Shown: in pieces, positions 19,932 to 29,305 of the stretch
Position numbering within the stretch: position 1 is the stretch's first letter
Layout: each line of letters starts with the position of its first letter
Assembly (NCBI GenBank): GCA_021774875.1
Contig: JAJFIP010000261.1
Coordinates: 1 to 37,350 of the forward strand
From: Emcibacter sp.
GTDB taxonomy: Bacteria; Pseudomonadota; Alphaproteobacteria; Sphingomonadales; Emcibacteraceae
Direction: 5' to 3'
DNA: 37,350 nt
Notes under the pieces: generated by a model
What the model was told of the DNA's origin: nothing
Databases searched by the model: none
What the model saw: only the letters and a program-made list of their open reading frames with translations
Made by a program: the position numbers and the translations under genes

Positions 19932-20723
19932 ATGAATGGAAAAATTTTTACCATCGCCGGGTCTGATCCCAGCGGGGGTGCTGGCATTCAGGCCGACATC
20001 AAGACCATATCTGCTCTGGGCGCATATGCTATGGCGGCGATAACAGCCCTTACTGTTCAGAATGCTCAGAAAGTGTATGACGTACATCCTGTGGCCGCAG
20101 ATATTGTGGCGGCACAGGTGACAGCGGTGCTAAAGGATATTAGGCCCGATGCCATAAAGCTAGGAATGTTGGGATCGGCAGAAATAGTGAGTAGCCTCGG
20201 GCAGATATTGGCTGACCATAGTGATCTTGCCCTGATTGTTGATCCGGTCATTCTGGCCACCAGTGGTCACAGGCTATTGGAGAAAAACGGCATCGAGATC
20301 CTGATTGCGGATATTTTTCCTTTGACTGATCTGTTGACCCCTAATCTGGCAGAAGCGGCATTGCTTGCGGGAATGGACGACATTCATTCCATTGATGATA
20401 TGAAGCGGGCTGGACAGAAATTACGCGCGATGGGCGCTCAGGCTGTTCTGATCAAGGGTGGTCATCTGTCAGGCGATATTCTGACCGATGTGTTGATTAC
20501 TGAGGATGATGACTATGAATTTTCAAGCCCCTTGATTTCCACAAGCAATACCCATGGAACCGGCTGCACTCTGGCCTCTGCTATAGCAACCGGGATTGGG
20601 CAGGGAATGGGCTTATGTGATGCGGTAGGCCGAGCCCATAAATACGTCCATAAAGCCATTTTGCAAGCCCCCGGTTTTGGTCAGGGCACGGGACCACTCA
20701 ATCATTTGGTAGGCCTTGATTAA
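19932..20723 (+). CDS. thiD: Bifunctional hydroxymethylpyrimidine / phosphomethylpyrimidine kinase
   Basis: FTIAGSDPSGGAGIQADIKTISALGAYAMAAITALTVQNAQ...KLGMLGSAEIV...STSNTHGTGCTLASAIA. Confidence 0.96.
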   Translation: MNGKIFTIAGSDPSGGAGIQADIKTISALGAYAMAAITALTVQNAQKVYDVHPVAADIVAAQVTAVLKDIRPDAIKLGMLGSAEIVSSLGQILADHSDLALIVDPVILATSGHRLLEKNGIEILIADIFPLTDLLTPNLAEAALLAGMDDIHSIDDMKRAGQKLRAMGAQAVLIKGGHLSGDILTDVLITEDDDYEFSSPLISTSNTHGTGCTLASAIATGIGQGMGLCDAVGRAHKYVHKAILQAPGFGQGTGPLNHLVGLD

Positions 20724-20790
20724 TATGGGTTTTGGCGATAACATGGCCAACTATTTTATCAAATTATAATAAGATCCGGGATATAACATA

Positions 20791-23145
20791 ATGAAAAAAT
20801 ATTTTCTGATTGGGGTAATTGCATTTTTTACTTCGTTTTTTACGACTTCTGTAAACGCGCAAACCGTTGAACAACTGAATGATAAATTTCGTCAGTTAAG
20901 TGACGAAGTTCTGCCAACCCCTAATGTTTACCGCACCGCATCCGGCGCCCCGGGCCATAAATACTGGCAGCAACAAGCCGACTATGTCATTGATGTGACA
21001 CTGGATGATGAAAAACAACGCATCATCGGTGCGGCAAAGATTAAATATCACAATAATTCCCCGGATACCCTGCGTTATCTGTGGATACAGCTTGACCAGA
21101 ATCGTTTTGCCCATGAGTCAGGACAGCGCAAAACAAATTTCGCCGATGGCAAATCAAAAACGGGTTATGCTGTTCTACGTCAGAAGATGTATGAAAAAAC
21201 CTATGATGGCGGTTATAAAATATCTGCGGTGACCGACAGCGGCGGGGCTGACCTAAAATATATTATTAATGATACCATGATGCGTATTGACCTGCCGTCG
21301 CCTTTGCGCCCCGGTCAAAAGCTGAATTTTGCCATTGATTGGTCTTATAATATTCTGGATGCAAAAATCATCCGTGCCCGTGGCGGCAAAGAATATTTCA
21401 AGGATGATGACAATTATATTTATGAAATAGCCCAGTGGTTTCCCCGCATGGCGGCCTATTCCGATTATGATGGCTGGACCAATAAACAGTTTCTGGGTAA
21501 CGGCGAATTCACCCTTGAATTTGGTGATTATGATGTCTCGATCACCGTACCTGCGGATCATATTGTCTCCGCCACCGGTGTGCTGCAAAATCCCAAAGAT
21601 GTCTTGACCACAGTACAGCGCGATCGCCTTAAGGAAGCCAGGATCGCGAAAACGCCGGTGATGATTGTCACCACCGAAGAAGCGGACGCGAAACTGAAAC
21701 ATCGGGCTAAAACCACCAGCACTTGGCGTTTTACTGCCTCTAATGTCCGTGATTTTGCCTTTGCCTCTTCGCGCAAGTTTCTGTGGGATGCCCAGGGCTA
21801 TTATCAGCCGGAAAATGGCAAGACCGTGATGGCCATGTCCTTTTTCCCCGAAGAAGGCAACCCGATCTGGGAAAAATATTCGACCCAGGCGATCATTCAT
21901 ACACTGGAAGTTTATAATAGATATTCCCTTGTCTACCCCTATCCCGTGGCTCAGTCCATTAATGGCCCGGTGGGTGGCATGGAATACCCCATGATCTGCT
22001 TCAATGGCCCGCGCCCGACCAAAGATAAGAAAACCGGCAAGAAAACCTATAGCCGCCGGACAAAATATGGCCTGATTTCAGTTATTATCCACGAAGTAGG
22101 CCATAATTATTTCCCCATGATCGTTAACTCCGATGAAAGACAATGGACGTGGATGGATGAGGGACTGAATACATTCCTGCAAAATCTGGCTGAAGAAGAA
22201 TGGGAAAAAGATTACCCAACGCGCCGTGCGGAGCCCTATCAGATTGTGAATTATATGAAAAGCACCAAGCAGGTGCCAATCATGACCAACAGCGAATCTA
22301 TTCTGCAATTTGGCAATAATGCTTATGGTAAGCCAGCCATCGCACTTAGAATATTGCGGGAATCTGTCATGGGTCGGGAATTATTTGATTTTGCCTTCCG
22401 GGAATATTCAAGACGCTGGAAATTCAAACGCCCGACACCGACTGACCTGTTCCGCACCATGGAGGATGCCAGCGGGGTTGATCTGGACTGGTTCTGGCGT
22501 GGCTGGTTTTATACCACCGATAATGTTGATATTTCGCTGGACAATGTGCGCCTGTTTAATGTCAACACAAAAGACCCTGAGGTCGAAGAGCCTTTTAAAC
22601 GAGACAAATCAAAGGAAAGAGGCTTGACGCCAGACCGTGAGGCAGACAAAGACCTGCAAAAAAGAACCGACCGTTTTCCTGAACTTCTCGATTTCTATAA
22701 CGAGAATGATCGATATAGCGTCACCAATAAACAGCGTAATAAATATAATAGTCTGGTCAAAGGTCTGAAGGACTGGCAGAAAAAACTGCTCACCGAGAAA
22801 TCCAACATTTACCTGATGGATTTTAGCAACAAGGGCGGGCTGGTGATGCCCATATTCCTTGAAGTGACGTATGAGGATGACAGCACCGAAGAAATACGTC
22901 TGAATGCGGAAATCTGGCGCAAGAATTCGCATAAAGTCACCCGTATGCTGATCACGGATAAGACGGTCAAATCTGTGACCGTTGACCCGCACTGGGAAAC
23001 AGCAGACATCAATATGGCTAATAATCATTTTCCCCGCCGTATAGAGAAATCCCGTATTGAGCTGATCAAGCGCAAAAAGTCCCGCGATATGATGAAGGAA
23101 TTTGAAACCAAGCTGAAAAGCGATGACGACAAGAAGAAGGATTAA
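20791..23145 (+). CDS. Secreted M1-family (gluzincin) metallopeptidase
   Basis: Signal peptide; GGMEYPMICFNG; VIIHEVGHNYFPMIVNSDERQWTWMDEGLNTFLQNLAEEEWE (HExxH plus downstream E). Confidence 0.9.
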   Translation: MKKYFLIGVIAFFTSFFTTSVNAQTVEQLNDKFRQLSDEVLPTPNVYRTASGAPGHKYWQQQADYVIDVTLDDEKQRIIGAAKIKYHNNSPDTLRYLWIQLDQNRFAHESGQRKTNFADGKSKTGYAVLRQKMYEKTYDGGYKISAVTDSGGADLKYIINDTMMRIDLPSPLRPGQKLNFAIDWSYNILDAKIIRARGGKEYFKDDDNYIYEIAQWFPRMAAYSDYDGWTNKQFLGNGEFTLEFGDYDVSITVPADHIVSATGVLQNPKDVLTTVQRDRLKEARIAKTPVMIVTTEEADAKLKHRAKTTSTWRFTASNVRDFAFASSRKFLWDAQGYYQPENGKTVMAMSFFPEEGNPIWEKYSTQAIIHTLEVYNRYSLVYPYPVAQSINGPVGGMEYPMICFNGPRPTKDKKTGKKTYSRRTKYGLISVIIHEVGHNYFPMIVNSDERQWTWMDEGLNTFLQNLAEEEWEKDYPTRRAEPYQIVNYMKSTKQVPIMTNSESILQFGNNAYGKPAIALRILRESVMGRELFDFAFREYSRRWKFKRPTPTDLFRTMEDASGVDLDWFWRGWFYTTDNVDISLDNVRLFNVNTKDPEVEEPFKRDKSKERGLTPDREADKDLQKRTDRFPELLDFYNENDRYSVTNKQRNKYNSLVKGLKDWQKKLLTEKSNIYLMDFSNKGGLVMPIFLEVTYEDDSTEEIRLNAEIWRKNSHKVTRMLITDKTVKSVTVDPHWETADINMANNHFPRRIEKSRIELIKRKKSRDMMKEFETKLKSDDDKKKD

Positions 23146-23156
23146 TAATTCTAGAA

Positions 23157-23660
23157 ATGAGATTTTTTCTTAAATCTTTAACAGTTGTCGTAATATGTGT
23201 GATGTGCGTGGTTCAGGTGAGCCGCGCCCATCGTTTTTATGCTGCATTCACCCAGATTGATCTGCGGGATAAGACCAAGACTATTGAAATCACTCACCGC
23301 CTTGTCACCCATGATGTGGAGGACTTGTTGCGCTCAAAACTGGGCAATGCTTCAAGTTTGACTGACGCGGAAATCGAGCCAATTTTGAGAGATTCTATCG
23401 AGGACAGCTTTGCCCTGTTTGACGGGCAGGGCAAACTCCTTATCCTGACATGGATTGCCATGGAATATGAAACCGACACAGTCCATGTCTATCAGGAAGC
23501 CCCCCTGCCCGATGAGCCGTCCGAGCTGACCATCATCAACCGCCTGTTCATGGAATTGTTTGATGATCAGAAAAATACAGTTAATGTAGAGTGGAACGAA
23601 AATATCCGCACTAATATCTTTGTCAAGGGCGATGAGCAGCAGAAAGTTAGTTTTAAATGA
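23157..23660 (+). CDS. DUF6702-like secreted protein
   Basis: Signal peptide then RAHRFYAAFTQIDLRDKTKTIEITHRLVTHDVEDLLRSKLG; directly downstream of the M1 peptidase. Confidence 0.7.
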   Translation: MRFFLKSLTVVVICVMCVVQVSRAHRFYAAFTQIDLRDKTKTIEITHRLVTHDVEDLLRSKLGNASSLTDAEIEPILRDSIEDSFALFDGQGKLLILTWIAMEYETDTVHVYQEAPLPDEPSELTIINRLFMELFDDQKNTVNVEWNENIRTNIFVKGDEQQKVSFK

Positions 23661-23744
23661 CTTGTATGTCCTAGAACACCCAATGCAGACATTGGAGTGA
23701 ATAGAAAATATTAAATATTAGAACACAAATTATAGTGATATAAA

Positions 23745-24554
23745 GTGGATTCCATAATGGATTATATAGGATCAATCAACTCTGGTTTACTTGGTGGTAT
23801 GTTGGCGGTTCCAGCAACGATATTGGTTGCCTATAGCTGCAAATTACCCCACCCCAAGCTTACTGATTTGAATGAAAAAATTCAAAAAAAGAGGTGGGAT
23901 AACTGGGGAGTTAAATTTGGTTTTCTATGGACGATTTCCTTTTTTGGTTTGTTCTTTTCTTTGATGTTTGGCTTGATTGGGGTTCATGTTTGGCTGATAG
24001 ATCCCCTATTGAATAGAACTAGTTTGACCTTTCTTTGGGTTGCACATCCGGTATCAGTCTTTCCAATGCTAGGAATTTCTATCTATTTCAGCATGAACTT
24101 ATGTCGCAAGAGGGGGATGAAATATGGGGGTATGGCGTATCGAAGGTATGCTTTATTTAAGGCTCTTCAATATAAAATAGATCCAATCAAGATGCAGAAA
24201 AGATTGTTACGTCCTCTTCAAATACTATCTATCATTGGTTTGATAATGGCATCTTTGGTACATGTTAGCATTGAGGGGAGCAACTTTTCTCATTTACCCT
24301 ATCTGGAACTTGAGAAAACCACTTTTGATCTGAGTCATGCTACAGAAGTTACGATTTATTCAAATTCAATTGCACCAAATGGTGACGTTGTGAATAATTC
24401 CGACATTGTTATTAAATTCGAGAATGGGCAAATTTTTAACTCACATAATACACAGCTTTATTTTGCTGCTCCGCGCATGTTGAAACTGGCAAAACTCGTT
24501 GAAAAATACTCGAAAATTAAGTTGAAAATTTCCAATATGGTGAACCCTTATTAA
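23745..24554 (+). CDS. Hypothetical multi-pass membrane protein
   Basis: 270-aa-class ORF with several hydrophobic segments (GLLGGMLAVPATILVAYSC; FLWTISFFGLFFSLMFGLIGVHVWL; ILSIIGLIMASLVHV) and a soluble C-terminal tail; no family recognised. Confidence 0.65.
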   Translation: MDSIMDYIGSINSGLLGGMLAVPATILVAYSCKLPHPKLTDLNEKIQKKRWDNWGVKFGFLWTISFFGLFFSLMFGLIGVHVWLIDPLLNRTSLTFLWVAHPVSVFPMLGISIYFSMNLCRKRGMKYGGMAYRRYALFKALQYKIDPIKMQKRLLRPLQILSIIGLIMASLVHVSIEGSNFSHLPYLELEKTTFDLSHATEVTIYSNSIAPNGDVVNNSDIVIKFENGQIFNSHNTQLYFAAPRMLKLAKLVEKYSKIKLKISNMVNPY

Positions 24555-24601
24555 TAAATCTGGTTAATATGAGTAGGTACTTTTCTGGCAGAAACGGACT
24601 G

Positions 24602-25444
24602 TCAATTAGCCCTTCCTGACTCCGTAAATATCACCAGTCCATCTTCCGTTATCCCAACCGTATGCTCGGCCTGGGCGCTTAACTTCCGATCGCGGGTGAC
24701 GGTTGTCCAGCCATCGGCGAGCGTTTTTACCTCATGGCCGCCGATGTTCAGGATCGGTTCGATGGTGAATATCATGCCGGGTAGCAGGGTTGGTCCCATG
24801 TCTTCCGGCTCCACATGGATCACTTCCGGGTTGTCATGGAATGTAAGCCCGATGCCGTGGCCGCAGAAGTCGGTGGCGATGCTGTAGCCGTAATCTTTGG
24901 CGACCTGTCCACAGGCGATGCCAATATCACCGAGCAGGTTGCCGGGTTGTGCGGCGGTTATTCCGGCGGCCAGAGATTTTTCCGTGGCCTCGATCAGGCG
25001 GCGGGCTTTTATGGGGATTTTATCGCCGACCATATACATGCGGCTGGTGTCTCCGTGCCAGTGGTCCGGTCCATCAAGGCGTGGGGTCACATCAATATTG
25101 ATAATATCACCGTTTTTAATAATTTTTGTTGCACTCGGGATGCCATGAACCGCCACATGATTGACCGAGATGCAGCTGGCGTGCTGATAGCCGTGATAGC
25201 CAACGGTGGCGGGTACGGTCCCCTGTTCTGTCATAAATTTATGGATCATTCTGTCCAGTTCGGCGGTGCTAATGCCGGGTCTGACGTGGGGAGCAATGAA
25301 ATCAAGTGTCTCCGCCGCAATGCGGCCTATTTTAGCCATAAATTTAAAATCATCCTCGGTATGCAGGGTGATCGGGCCGTGGGGATAACCATCCAGATGT
25401 TTTCGGATACGTTTGGTCGGGAATTGCATAATTCTAAGTAGCAT
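24602..25444 (-). CDS. map: Type I methionine aminopeptidase
   Basis: CISVNHVAVHGIPS...GDIINIDVTPRLDGPDHWHGDTSRMYMVGD...CGHGIGLTFHDNPEVIHV...LLPGMIFTIEPIL...SAQAEHTVGITEDG. Confidence 0.96.
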   Translation of the reverse strand: MLLRIMQFPTKRIRKHLDGYPHGPITLHTEDDFKFMAKIGRIAAETLDFIAPHVRPGISTAELDRMIHKFMTEQGTVPATVGYHGYQHASCISVNHVAVHGIPSATKIIKNGDIINIDVTPRLDGPDHWHGDTSRMYMVGDKIPIKARRLIEATEKSLAAGITAAQPGNLLGDIGIACGQVAKDYGYSIATDFCGHGIGLTFHDNPEVIHVEPEDMGPTLLPGMIFTIEPILNIGGHEVKTLADGWTTVTRDRKLSAQAEHTVGITEDGLVIFTESGRAN

Positions 25445-25447
25445 AAG

Positions 25448-26032
25448 TCATTCCAGTAGTTCAAGTGTTGCCCGCCCGCAGGCAAGGGCGGCTTCACGGC
25501 ATTTTAACGAGGGTGATGCTTGTTTCATGCGCAGGGTGGGTTTCATGGCGGCGATGGGGCCGTCAAAAATGGCAAAATTCACCAGTGCCAGATTGGACGC
25601 GCTTAAGTCTTTTTTTCTGTGCTTGAGCAGTGCGGATAATCCGGCACCCAGTTTTTTATTTATCCCATTCAGTTTCTTATGTAATTCGGCAGGTAGTTCA
25701 CCATCGATCAGATCATTTTCACCGTAAAGCATGATCAGCCGAGCCATTTCAGGATTTTCCCCAGCCCAATGTATCAGGGCCACAATAGCGCCTGCGCTTT
25801 GACCTTGCTCAAGCAGGGGCAGCATATCATCGGTCATGGAACCAAGGCAGTGCACCCATGCCGCCCCCAAGAGTGCCGAACGGGATTTAAAACGGTGATA
25901 GATTGACCCCGTCGGCGCACCGGCAGATGCGGCAATTGACGCCATGGTCGCCGCCGCCGGGCCGCCCATCGAAATCAGGGTAATTGCTGACTGAATGAAG
26001 CTATTATCATCAAATTTTGCCGTTCTGACCAT
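25448..26032 (-). CDS. TetR/AcrR-family transcriptional regulator
   Basis: N-terminal HTH AATMASIAASAGAPTGSIYHRFKSRSALLGAAWVHCL. Confidence 0.9.
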   Translation of the reverse strand: MVRTAKFDDNSFIQSAITLISMGGPAAATMASIAASAGAPTGSIYHRFKSRSALLGAAWVHCLGSMTDDMLPLLEQGQSAGAIVALIHWAGENPEMARLIMLYGENDLIDGELPAELHKKLNGINKKLGAGLSALLKHRKKDLSASNLALVNFAIFDGPIAAMKPTLRMKQASPSLKCREAALACGRATLELLE

Positions 26033-26036
26033 GAAT

Positions 26037-26056
26037 TAGAATACTCATTCTAGAAT
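26037..26056. promoter_or_regulatory. Candidate TetR-family operator
   Basis: TAGAAT-ACTC-ATTCTA perfect inverted repeat (26037-26052), overlapping a second palindrome ATTCTAGAAT (26047-26056), 5 bp upstream of the TetR gene start. Confidence 0.6.
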
Positions 26057-26151
26057 ATATAGTCAAATATAATAATTTTTGCCTTTTTTACGGCTTTAAT
26101 TTGTCGGAAAAAAGAGTAAACTGCTTATTACAATGCAAAAAGGCTCAGACA

Positions 26152-27213
26152 ATGAAATATTTTTTAGCAATTTTGATAATGGCGGGGTTATATGTGATGA
26201 CATCACATGGAGCGGCATTGGCCCATGATGAGGACAAAGATAAATATGTTCTGGTCATTCATGGCGGTGCTGGCACAATCCTGAAGGAAAAAATATCTGA
26301 GGAGCAGGAAACTGCCATCCGGGCCAAGCTTGAAGAAGCCCTACTTACCGGGCAGGCAATTCTGGAGCGCGGCGGGGAAGCGGTGGACGCGGTAGTAGCC
26401 ACGATCAAGGTGATGGAAGATTCACCCCTGTTCAATGCTGGCAGGGGTGCTGTCTTTAACCATGAGGGCTATAATGAAATGGATGCATCACTCATGGACG
26501 GGAGAGATTTGAATGCGGGCGCCGTTGCTGGTGTTACGTCGGTGAAAAATCCCATCACCCTTGCCCGGGAAGTAATGATAAATTCAAAGCACGTCATACT
26601 AAGCGGAAAAGGCGCTGAGGAATTTGCCAAATCCCGACAGATAGAACTGGCTGATCCGGAATATTTCAGAACCGAGAAAAGATGGAATCAGCTGCAAAAG
26701 GCTCTGGAGAAGGATATAGTACGGCTTGATCATGATGGCGATCAGACATCAGACAGCATTACTGACACAGAAGGTGACCCCATCGATCCTGAGCATAAAT
26801 TTGGCACGGTTGGGGCGGCGGCTCTGGATATGCACGGTAATCTTGCGGCGGGAACTTCTACTGGCGGTATGACCAACAAACGCTGGAACCGGATCGGGGA
26901 TTCACCGGTTGTCGGGGCCGGAACCTATGCGGATAATAATAGTTGTGCCGTCTCTGGCACCGGGCACGGCGAGTATTTCCTTCGTGCGGTCGTGGCCCAT
27001 AGTATATGTGCCTTGATGGAATATAAGGGGCTGACCCTGGCACAGGCCGCCGATGAGATTGTCATGCATAAGCTGGTTGATATGGGCGGTGAAGGGGGAA
27101 TCATTGCTGTTGACGGGCAGGGAAATGTTGCTATGCCCTTTAATACTGAAGGCATGTACAGGGGATATATCAAGGGCCATGACAAACCAGTTATAGGGAT
27201 ATATAAAGACTAG
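26152..27213 (+). CDS. Isoaspartyl peptidase / plant-type L-asparaginase (Ntn hydrolase), exported
   Basis: Signal peptide at the ATG at 26152; YVLVIHGGAGTI...NAGRGAVFNHEGYNEMDASLMDG...HKFGTVGAAALDMHGNLAAGTSTGGMTNKRWNRIGDSPVVGAGTYADN. Confidence 0.95.
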   Translation: MKYFLAILIMAGLYVMTSHGAALAHDEDKDKYVLVIHGGAGTILKEKISEEQETAIRAKLEEALLTGQAILERGGEAVDAVVATIKVMEDSPLFNAGRGAVFNHEGYNEMDASLMDGRDLNAGAVAGVTSVKNPITLAREVMINSKHVILSGKGAEEFAKSRQIELADPEYFRTEKRWNQLQKALEKDIVRLDHDGDQTSDSITDTEGDPIDPEHKFGTVGAAALDMHGNLAAGTSTGGMTNKRWNRIGDSPVVGAGTYADNNSCAVSGTGHGEYFLRAVVAHSICALMEYKGLTLAQAADEIVMHKLVDMGGEGGIIAVDGQGNVAMPFNTEGMYRGYIKGHDKPVIGIYKD

Positions 27214-27267
27214 AGGCTATGTTTTTCGCCTCGGGGAAATTATTCAAAAATTAATGGGAAAAGAAAA

Positions 27268-28956
27268 ATGCTAATTATGAAATTTAAGATTGCGCTATGC
27301 GCTTTGGTAATCATCACGCTTGTTGGTTGCGGTAATGATGCCACAAAAGTCGAGAATTACGATGTTATCATTCGCGGCGGCACCATATATGATGGCAGTG
27401 GGGAAGCTGGCGTAGTTGGTGATGTGGCCATCAACGGCGATCAGATTATTGCCGTTGGGGATATTGGCTCGGCAGTGGCTATTCAGGAAGTTGATGCCAC
27501 CGGGCTAGCAGTGGCACCGGGTTTTATCAATATGATGAGCTGGGGACCGAGTACGCTAATTATGGATGGCCGCGGGGTTAGCGATATAAAACAGGGCGTA
27601 ACACTGGAAGTCTTTGGCGAAGGCTTCTCGTTCGGCCCGCTTAATCCTGCCATGAAAGAAAATTTTCTAACAGACTGGGGTGTCGAGGCTAAATGGACAA
27701 CGTTAGGAGAATATCTGGAATATCTGGAAGAGAAGGGGGTTTCGCCCAATATTTCATCCTTTGTCGGCGCGGCGACCTTACGGATTCATGAGGTTGGTTT
27801 TAATAACCGCAAGGCAACACCAGAAGAAATGGAGCGCATGAGGGAACAGATGCGGGCTGCCATGAAAGAAGGTGCTCTGGGTGTGGCATCATCGCTGATT
27901 TATCCTCCGGGTAGTTTTGCCGATACCGAGGAATTGATTGAATTGTCAAAAGTTGCTGCAGAGTATGGTGGCATGTACGCCTCTCATATGCGAGATGAGG
28001 CCGACAGTATTTTTGAAGCCGTGGATGAACTTATCACCATCACCCGAGAAGCCAAAATTGCATCGGAAATTTATCACATCAAACTGGCCAGTCCGAGGGT
28101 ATGGGGCCGTTATGATGAACTGGTGGCAAAAATTGAAGCGGCGCAGGCCGAAGGCCTGAAAATAACTGCCGATATATATACCTATCCCGCAGGTTCAACC
28201 GGACTGGATTCTGTCTTTCCGGCTTGGGTAAAAGAAGGCGTGAGAGAGGATATGGTCAAGCGATTTCTGGACCCCGAAACCCGCCAGAGAATAATCAGGG
28301 AAATGAACCAACTCAGCACTGAATGGGAAAATATGTTTCTTAATGCCAAGCCCGAAGGCATCTTGCTGGTCGGTTTTGAAAACAAGGAACTGGATAAATA
28401 TATTGGCAAGACCCTGGCCTTTGTGTCGGCGGAAAGAGGCACCAGTCCTGAAAATACGGCAATGGATTTGATCGTTGAAAATGGTAACCGTGTTCAGACG
28501 GTTTATTTCACTCAGTCAGAAGACGTGGTGCGTAAATTTACCGCTGTTCCCTGGGTGAGTTTTAACTCTGATGCCGCAGCTCTTGCCGCTGAAGGGGCCT
28601 TTCTTGAGGATAGTACCCACCCCAGGGCCTATGGCTCTTTTGCCCGTCTTCTGGCTAAATATGTCCGGGAGGAGAAAACAGTGCCGCTTGGGGAAGCCAT
28701 TCGCAAACTGGCAGCATTGCCAGCGGATAATATGTCCTTAAAGGGTCGGGGCTATCTGAAGGCTGGATATTTTGCCGATATAGCCATATTTAATCCCGAT
28801 ACCATTCAGGATCATGCCACCTTTGAAAAACCACATCAATATGCCACAGGCATGAAATATGTCTTTGTCAATGGAACATTAGTATTGGACGAAGGTGAAC
28901 CCACAGGGGCAACCGCGGGGCGATTTATTCGCGGTCCCGGCTGGAAAAAACCGTAA
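27268..28956 (+). CDS. N-acyl-D-amino-acid deacylase-like amidohydrolase, lipoprotein
   Basis: Lipobox LVGC; YDVIIRGGTIYDGSGEAGVVGDVAINGDQIIAVGD; ASHMRDEADSIFEAVDELI; IYHIKLA; STHPRAYGSFARLLAKYVREEKTVPLGEAIRKLAALPADNMSLKGRGYLKAGYFADIAIFNPDTI. Confidence 0.9.
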   Translation: MLIMKFKIALCALVIITLVGCGNDATKVENYDVIIRGGTIYDGSGEAGVVGDVAINGDQIIAVGDIGSAVAIQEVDATGLAVAPGFINMMSWGPSTLIMDGRGVSDIKQGVTLEVFGEGFSFGPLNPAMKENFLTDWGVEAKWTTLGEYLEYLEEKGVSPNISSFVGAATLRIHEVGFNNRKATPEEMERMREQMRAAMKEGALGVASSLIYPPGSFADTEELIELSKVAAEYGGMYASHMRDEADSIFEAVDELITITREAKIASEIYHIKLASPRVWGRYDELVAKIEAAQAEGLKITADIYTYPAGSTGLDSVFPAWVKEGVREDMVKRFLDPETRQRIIREMNQLSTEWENMFLNAKPEGILLVGFENKELDKYIGKTLAFVSAERGTSPENTAMDLIVENGNRVQTVYFTQSEDVVRKFTAVPWVSFNSDAAALAAEGAFLEDSTHPRAYGSFARLLAKYVREEKTVPLGEAIRKLAALPADNMSLKGRGYLKAGYFADIAIFNPDTIQDHATFEKPHQYATGMKYVFVNGTLVLDEGEPTGATAGRFIRGPGWKKP

Positions 28957-28972
28957 TTAACAAGTCCTGAAC

Positions 28973-29302
28973 CTAGGCACCTCCGGCGCGAAATTGTTCG
29001 TGATGACGGATGACCTCGGTAATGATGAAGTGGAGGAATTTCTCAGAAAAATCCGGGTCCAGTTTGGCTTTTCTGGATAGGTCGCGCAGTCGTTCAATCT
29101 GCCTTTGTTCCCGGTCTTTGTCTGCGGGTGGCAGGTCGAACTTAGCTTTAAACTCTCCCACATGCTTGGTGATTTTAAAGCGTTCGGCAAGCATATGGAT
29201 TAATGCCGCATCTATATTGTCGATACTATCCCGGTAAGATGCCAGAATTTCAATTTGTTGATCTGATATTGAGATCAGGGTTTTTTCTGTTTTTCTGGTC
29301 AT
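28973..29302 (-). CDS. Chorismate mutase (AroQ-type)
   Basis: LASYRDSIDNIDAALIHMLAERFKITKHVGEFKAKFDLPPADKDREQRQIERLRDLSRKAKLDPDFSEKFLHFIITEVIRHHEQ. Confidence 0.9.
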   Translation of the reverse strand: MTRKTEKTLISISDQQIEILASYRDSIDNIDAALIHMLAERFKITKHVGEFKAKFDLPPADKDREQRQIERLRDLSRKAKLDPDFSEKFLHFIITEVIRHHEQFRAGGA

Positions 29303-29305
29303 GGT

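Noticed and set aside
21253-21900. 215-aa minus-strand ORF antisense to the M1 peptidase
   Set aside because: Overlaps a clear peptidase CDS and has no family signature.
24815-25441. 208-aa plus-strand ORF antisense to map
   Set aside because: Shadow of the well-supported methionine aminopeptidase gene.
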